DNA of 10,035 nt from HyVt-337 sp964428895 (lineage in GTDB: Bacteria > Planctomycetota > Phycisphaerae > SM23-33), in the NCBI GenBank assembly GCA_964428895.1, contig CAYRZU010000093.1:1-10035 (forward strand). Reading direction: 5' to 3'. Each line of letters opens with the position of its first letter. The stretch's first letter is position 1. Positions 6,698 through 10,035 of this stretch are shown here, one piece after another. Position numbers and translations under genes: made by a program. The notes under the pieces are model-generated. The model had not been told where the DNA came from, did no database searches, and worked only from the letters and a program-made list of their open reading frames with translations.

Positions 6698-7333
6698 ATG
6701 AAATTGCCTCCGCTTGCATTCAGCGCCATGTTCCTGCTGGTGGTCGTTTCGGGGGCGGGGGGCTCGGTTCTCTCCATGGATCTCGACACCGAGATCAGCG
6801 GTGCGCAAGCTCCGGAAGGCTTGCCACCGTGGCTGAACGCGACCTTTGATGACGGCGGGTCGCCCGGGCTGGTGACGATGACGCTGACGGCCATCAACCT
6901 GACGGCGACGGAGTTCGTTTCCGTGTGGCTGTTCAACTTGGATGAGCCGTTGGACCCAGCGAATCTGCTCTTCTCGGCGCCGGCCAAGACGGGCAGCTTC
7001 GTGGCGCCGACGATCTATCTGAGCGCCGACACCTACAAAGCCGACGGGGACGGGTTCTTCGACATGAAGTTCGAGTTCAGCAACTCCGACGGCGCCGACA
7101 ATCGCTTCGGCGCCGGTGACGCGGCTGTCTACACCGTAACGGGCATCGCAACGCTACGGGCCGCTTCGTTCGATGTCGACAGTTCGCCGGGGGGTGGCAA
7201 CGATGTGTGGGACACGGTCGCAAAGGTCCAAGGCGTTGACGGAGAAGGCAGCGGCTGGACCGCGCCCGAACCGGTGGCCCTGGGCCTGTTGCTCGCGGGG
7301 TCCCTGGGGCTTCTGAGACGCAGGAACCGCTAA
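6698..7333 (+). CDS. PEP-CTERM sorting-domain exported protein
   Basis: The 211-residue protein starts with a signal peptide (about residues 1-26: MKLPPLAFSAMFLLVVVSG...) and ends with a textbook PEP-CTERM signal: APEP at 189-192, a short hydrophobic helix (VALGLLLAGSLGLL) and the basic end RRRNR. In the known system such tails are recognised by an exosortase that processes the protein for the cell surface or extracellular matrix. The middle is predicted beta-rich and acidic, with FDDGGSPGLVTMTLTAINL, FVSVWLFNLDEPLDP and YKADGDGFFDMKFEFS stretches; I recognise this body type from other PEP-CTERM proteins but know no biochemical function for it. No exosortase gene is in the window. The gene appears monocistronic, with its own promoter upstream and a hairpin 34 nt after the stop. 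Confidence 0.88.
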   Translation: MKLPPLAFSAMFLLVVVSGAGGSVLSMDLDTEISGAQAPEGLPPWLNATFDDGGSPGLVTMTLTAINLTATEFVSVWLFNLDEPLDPANLLFSAPAKTGSFVAPTIYLSADTYKADGDGFFDMKFEFSNSDGADNRFGAGDAAVYTVTGIATLRAASFDVDSSPGGGNDVWDTVAKVQGVDGEGSGWTAPEPVALGLLLAGSLGLLRRRNR

Positions 7334-7367
7334 GCGCTGGAACCATCACGCTGAATGCCACAGTGAA

Positions 7368-7395
7368 CGGGCGGCTGCCTCCGGGCGGCCGCCCG
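7368..7395 (+). terminator. Candidate hairpin terminator after the PEP-CTERM gene
   Basis: CGGGCGGC (7368-7375) pairs perfectly with GCCGCCCG (7388-7395) around a 12-nt loop. The following sequence is CTGTTGTGG, which lacks a real T run, so termination would be imperfect or factor-assisted. Its position between the PEP-CTERM stop and the next promoter fits. Confidence 0.45.
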
Positions 7396-7417
7396 CTGTT
7401 GTGGCGGGGTCGGCCCC

Positions 7418-7453
7418 TTGCCGCAACGGGAGCGGCGGGGCATAATCATCTGC
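7418..7453 (+). promoter_or_regulatory. Candidate promoter for the Sel1-HD gene pair
   Basis: TTGCCG (7418-7423), a 17-bp spacer and CATAAT (7441-7446) form a sigma70-like pair. Transcription would begin near 7453, giving a leader of about 32 nt before the ATG at 7485. This placement argues against the in-frame ATG at 7455 as the main start. Confidence 0.5.
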
Positions 7454-7472
7454 GATGAGAGAATCTCTTTCT

Positions 7473-7478
7473 GGGGAG
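7473..7478 (+). promoter_or_regulatory. Ribosome binding site fixing the Sel1 protein start
   Basis: GGGGAG lies 6 nt before the ATG at 7485. With this start the protein opens with a compact signal peptide, whereas the ATG at 7455 would place ten extra polar residues before it. Confidence 0.75.
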
Positions 7479-7484
7479 TTGGTG

Positions 7485-9254
7485 ATGCGCGATAGGCAAT
7501 TCCGGCGGGCGTGGGTGTGCGGCTGTGTCATCCTGATGATCGGCTTGTGGGGGCAGATTGCAGCCGCACAGACCGGCGACACCGATGCGCCGTTCGGCTA
7601 CCGGACCGAGACTTCCTCCGATCGGCCGGAGACCCCGACCGTCGACGTGGACGAGGTCGACATGGACGACCCGGACTCGATCTACACCATGGCCCTGGCC
7701 TACGATTTCGGCCGGGGGGTGGCGGTCGACCACGCCTTGGCGGCCCAGTGGTATCGCGAGGCGGCGGACCTGGGGCACGCCGCGGCGGCCTGCAACTTGG
7801 GCGTGCTCTACCAGCGCGGCGAGGGCGTCAAAGCCGACCTGGACGAGGCCCGGCGCTGGTACACCGTTGCCGCCAAGGGGGGCAACGCCCTGGGCGCCTG
7901 GAACCTGGCCCGGTTGTTCGACCAGGGATGGGGCGTCGACGAAGACCACACCCAGGCCGCCCGGTGGTACCGCAAGGCCGCCGAGGGCGGGTACCCCGCG
8001 GCCATGTACCGGTTGGGCGAGATGTACGCCCATGGCGCGGGCGTGATTCAAGACGATGCCGAGGCGGTTCGCTGGTACCGCAAGGCGGCCGATCGCGACC
8101 ATTGCGACGCCATGACCAACCTGGGCTACATGGTGGACACCGGACGGGGCGTGGCCGAAGACCCCGCCGCCACCGCCCGGTGGTACCGCAAGGCCGCCGA
8201 GGCCGGCGCGCCGGTCAGCATGACCAATCTGGGTTACCTGTACGTGACCGGGCGCGGCGTGGCCCAGGACGTGCCCGCGGGCATTAAGTGGTACAAGCGG
8301 GCGGCCGCCCGCGGGAACACCCGGGCGATGATGTTGTTGGCCGGGCTCCACGAGCGGTCCGACGCGGTCCCGCGCGATTACGCCGAGGCCGTCAAGTGGT
8401 ATCGCAAGGCCGCCCTCGCCGGCCACACCGGGGCGATGATCGAACTGGGGCACCGCTGTGTGCGGGGCCAAGGCCTGCCGCTCGACAACGCCGCGGGTGT
8501 CGGTTGGTACCAAAAGGCCGCCGACGCCGGCGATGCGGCCGGCATGTATAACCTGTCGCTGATGTACCGGGACGGCCTCGGGGTCCCCCAGAGCTACGAG
8601 GAGGCGATGAGCTGGGCCCGAAAAGCGGTCCGGGCCGGTAGCGCCGGCGCCATGATCGAGGTCGGGTACATGTACGATCACGGCCTGGGGGTCGAGGCCG
8701 ACCCCGCCCAAGGGTTCGAGTGGTACCGCAAAGCCGCCGAGGCCGGCAGCCCTCTGGGGATGTTCAACACCGGCGTCTGCTACCGCGACGGCGACGGCGT
8801 CGGCCAGGACCACGCCGAGGCCGTGGTGTGGTTCGTCCGAGGCGCCGAAACCGGCCATGCGCTGTCCAAGCTGTCTCTGGGCTACGCCTACCAGCACGGG
8901 CAGGGCATTGAACGGAACGTCATTCAGGCCATGCTCTGGTACGACGAGGCCGCCAACGACGGCAATGTGCTGGCCATGTACAATCTGGGCCTCATCCTCG
9001 ATGACGGCAAGACCGATCAGCGAACGGCCCAGGCCGCCGAGCGATTCCGCCAGGCGGCCGAGCGCGGCTACGGCTTCGCGATGTACCGATTGGCCCTGCT
9101 GTACCGGGAAGGTCGCGGCGTGGACACCGACCTAGTCGAAGCGGCCGGCTGGTTCCGCAAGGCCGTCGCCGCCGACGACATCGACAAGGACACACGCACC
9201 AAGGCCAAGGAAGCCCTCAAAGAAGTCGAGGCCGAACTGACCGGCTCGGACTAG
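7485..9254 (+). CDS. Secreted Sel1-repeat protein with 14 repeats
   Basis: The 589-residue protein starts with a signal peptide (MRDRQFRRAW, a hydrophobic core, and AAA|Q near residue 28), then a linker of about 35 residues rich in acidic residues and proline. Fourteen back-to-back Sel1-like repeats follow (residues 64-565), each 36 residues except the first and thirteenth, which have 35. A typical unit reads AMYxLGxMYxxGxGVxxDxxEAxxWYRKAAExG. A charged helical end (KAKEALKEVEAEL) caps the array. Sel1 repeats are TPR-like helical pairs that stack into a curved scaffold for binding proteins. No enzymatic domain is present, so a periplasmic or envelope scaffold role is the likeliest inference. 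The HD gene follows after 10 nt, probably in the same transcript. Confidence 0.93.
   Translation: MRDRQFRRAWVCGCVILMIGLWGQIAAAQTGDTDAPFGYRTETSSDRPETPTVDVDEVDMDDPDSIYTMALAYDFGRGVAVDHALAAQWYREAADLGHAAAACNLGVLYQRGEGVKADLDEARRWYTVAAKGGNALGAWNLARLFDQGWGVDEDHTQAARWYRKAAEGGYPAAMYRLGEMYAHGAGVIQDDAEAVRWYRKAADRDHCDAMTNLGYMVDTGRGVAEDPAATARWYRKAAEAGAPVSMTNLGYLYVTGRGVAQDVPAGIKWYKRAAARGNTRAMMLLAGLHERSDAVPRDYAEAVKWYRKAALAGHTGAMIELGHRCVRGQGLPLDNAAGVGWYQKAADAGDAAGMYNLSLMYRDGLGVPQSYEEAMSWARKAVRAGSAGAMIEVGYMYDHGLGVEADPAQGFEWYRKAAEAGSPLGMFNTGVCYRDGDGVGQDHAEAVVWFVRGAETGHALSKLSLGYAYQHGQGIERNVIQAMLWYDEAANDGNVLAMYNLGLILDDGKTDQRTAQAAERFRQAAERGYGFAMYRLALLYREGRGVDTDLVEAAGWFRKAVAADDIDKDTRTKAKEALKEVEAELTGSD
7674..9179 (+). 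repeat. Tandem 108-bp Sel1-coding repeats, 14 units
   Basis: The DNA is an in-phase array with a 108-bp period. The stretch TGGTACCGCAARGCCGCCGAGG-like core recurs in register at about 7965, 8181 and 8721, which are 2 and 5 periods apart. Most units have diverged, so the array is old with a few well-conserved blocks. Confidence 0.85.
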
Positions 9255-9264
9255 AAAGGCCCGT

Positions 9265-9813
9265 ATGCCCGCTGACCTACGCGACCGACTGATCGCCGAA
9301 ATGGAGGCCGTCTTCGGGGACGACCGACCTCGTATCGACCACGCCATGAAGGTGCTGGGCTTCGCCGAGCAGATTCTTCAGGGCGAGAAAGCCGGCGAAG
9401 CCGAGATCGCCCAGCGCGGCGGGTCTCCTGACCCGCCGCGTTACGACGGCGCAATCGTCATCGCCGCCGCCATCCTGCACGACATCGGCATTCACGCCGC
9501 CGAGGCCACCCACGGCTCGGGCGCCGGCCGATTCCAGGAAATCGAAGGTCCGCCCATCGCCCGGGCGATTCTGGAGAAGGTGGGCGTCGATGCGGCCGCC
9601 ACCGATCACATCTGCGACATCATCGCCCACCACCACAACGGCCAAATGGACACCCCCGAGTTTTCGGTCATCTGGGACGCCGACTGGCTGGTCAACCTCC
9701 CCGGCACCCACCCCAACGGCGACAAAGAAGAACTCGCCGCCGCCATCACCAAGATATTCCGCACCCCCACAGGCAGAGCCATCGCCGAAGAGCTGTTCTT
9801 GACAGAGAGTTGA
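9265..9813 (+). CDS. HD-domain phosphohydrolase with a palindrome-encoded insert
   Basis: This 182-residue protein carries the HD metal-binding set: H26 (RIDHAMKVL), H72-D73 (ILHDIGIH), the HHH cluster at 122-124 (CDIIAHHHNG) and D138 or D140 (VIWDADWLVNL). HD proteins of this kind hydrolyse phosphate esters or nucleotides; the substrate is unknown. It is likely cytosolic, without a signal peptide. The start has AAAGG 5 nt upstream and lies 10 nt after the Sel1 stop, so the genes are probably cotranscribed. Between the first helix and the HD motif, residues about 46-62 (EAEIAQRGGSPDPPRYD) form a proline/glycine-rich stretch, partly encoded by a perfect palindrome at 9415-9440. From memory of relatives this linker is usually about 14 residues shorter; that needs an alignment. 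Confidence 0.88.
   Translation: MPADLRDRLIAEMEAVFGDDRPRIDHAMKVLGFAEQILQGEKAGEAEIAQRGGSPDPPRYDGAIVIAAAILHDIGIHAAEATHGSGAGRFQEIEGPPIARAILEKVGVDAAATDHICDIIAHHHNGQMDTPEFSVIWDADWLVNLPGTHPNGDKEELAAAITKIFRTPTGRAIAEELFLTES
9415..9440. repeat. 26-bp perfect palindrome inside the HD gene
   Basis: Arms CGCGGCGGGTC (9415-9425) and GACCCGCCGCG (9430-9440) are perfectly complementary around a TCCT loop. The outer 9 bp of each arm are identical to those of the hairpin at 9827-9852, and both have the same 11-4-11 layout. It is in frame and encodes roughly QRGGSPDPPR. Confidence 0.85.
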
Positions 9814-9826
9814 TTGCGCAGACGAA

Positions 9827-9852
9827 CGCGGCGGGATGGCAATCCCGCCGCG
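9827..9852. terminator. Strong palindromic hairpin between the HD gene and ilvC
   Basis: CGCGGCGGGAT (9827-9837) and ATCCCGCCGCG (9842-9852) pair over 11 bp around a GGCA loop. It sits 13 nt after the HD stop and 45 nt from the ilvC stop on the other strand, ideal for a shared terminator of convergent genes. No T run follows on either side, so it may act as a weak terminator, an mRNA 3'-end stabiliser, or simply be a dispersed repeat. Confidence 0.6.
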
Positions 9853-9870
9853 CTTGGGTATCTGAAAGCC

Positions 9871-9888
9871 CTTCGTGAACTTCGTGGT
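9871..9888. repeat. Short CTTCGTG tandem motif before the ilvC end
   Basis: CTTCGTGAA is followed directly by CTTCGTGGT, two 9-bp units differing at the last positions, in the gap between the hairpin and the ilvC stop. I recall similar CTTCGTG-type runs in intergenic DNA of environmental bacteria, but one copy here is weak evidence for a repeat family. Confidence 0.35.
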
Positions 9889-9897
9889 AAGCCGCTC

Positions 9898-10035
9898 CTA
9901 TTCCCCCGGCACTTCCTTGGCTTCCATCCAGGCGAACATCTTGCGGAGCTTTTTGCCGACGACTTCGATGGGGTGGTTCTTGTCGGCTTCGTAAAGCTTG
10001 TTGAAGGTCGGCTTGCCGGCGGCGCATTCGTCGAT
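9898..10035 (-). CDS. ilvC: Ketol-acid reductoisomerase, C-terminal part
   Basis: Only the last 45 residues are in the window; the gene continues beyond the right edge. They read ECAAGKPTFNKLYEADKNHP then IEVVGKKLRKMFAWMEAKEV, which matches the conserved end of bacterial IlvC (ECxxGxPxFN...HPIExVGxxLRxMxxW). The enzyme uses NADPH to isomerise and reduce acetolactate or acetohydroxybutyrate in valine, leucine and isoleucine synthesis. The C-terminal knotted helical domain, to which this part belongs, carries some metal ligands, but those are upstream of the visible part. The gene converges on the HD gene across the hairpin at 9827-9852. Confidence 0.9.
   Translation of the reverse strand: MDECAAGKPTFNKLYEADKNHPIEVVGKKLRKMFAWMEAKEVPGE

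Noticed and set aside
7446..8897. Long open frame of 483 codons on the strand opposite the Sel1 gene
   Set aside because: It mirrors the codon pattern of the GC-rich tandem repeats, is full of His/Pro/Gly low-complexity sequence, and lacks any domain. The plus-strand protein has a signal peptide and clear repeats.
1..10035. Defence system, CRISPR array, prophage, integron or transposon
   Set aside because: No arrays of direct repeats with unique spacers, no integrase, transposase, nuclease-helicase or phage structural genes. Genes are mostly chromosomal housekeeping with uniform composition.

Overview
This is a GC-rich, gene-dense stretch of bacterial chromosome. It most resembles a planctomycete, perhaps Phycisphaerae-like. 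The hints are a PEP-CTERM-tailed exported protein, a rhomboid that begins MGIYDR and carries a short soluble C-terminal tail, a secreted Sel1-repeat protein, and intergenic decamer repeats and GC-rich palindromes of a dispersed kind. The placement rests on protein style and composition only, since no rRNA or marker gene is present. I see no tRNA, rRNA, CRISPR array, insertion sequence, phage gene or replication origin.

Layout from left to right: the 5' part of an exported-protein gene on the minus strand (1-210); a divergent promoter region; a probable two-gene unit on the plus strand, a Nudix ADP-sugar hydrolase (352-906) touching a rhomboid protease (906-1787); an intergenic inverted repeat built of 10-bp units; a cytoplasmic oligogalacturonate-lyase-like beta-propeller (1897-3075); a convergent LysE-type exporter on the minus strand (3083-3733); divergent from it, dapB (3831-4622) overlapping a threonine aldolase gene by ATGA (4619-5635); a second copy of the decamer inverted repeat; a frameshifted endonuclease V gene (5788-6467); a promoter and a PEP-CTERM protein gene (6698-7333) with a hairpin behind it; a secreted 14-repeat Sel1 protein (7485-9254) followed after 10 nt by an HD-domain phosphohydrolase (9265-9813); a strong hairpin; and the 3' end of ilvC on the minus strand (9898-10035).

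Functionally the window is mostly housekeeping. There is amino-acid metabolism (dapB, ltaE, a LysE-like exporter, ilvC), nucleotide clean-up and repair (Nudix, HD, endonuclease V) and envelope or secreted proteins (rhomboid, PEP-CTERM, Sel1, the truncated first gene). I do not see a coherent new defence or biosynthetic system.

The signals most worth a second look are small-scale. A 26-bp perfect palindrome lies inside the HD gene and matches, in its outer arms, the palindrome just after that gene. Two related decamer-based inverted repeats sit between genes. The endonuclease V gene looks broken by a single 2-bp TG duplication while every catalytic residue is still encoded.
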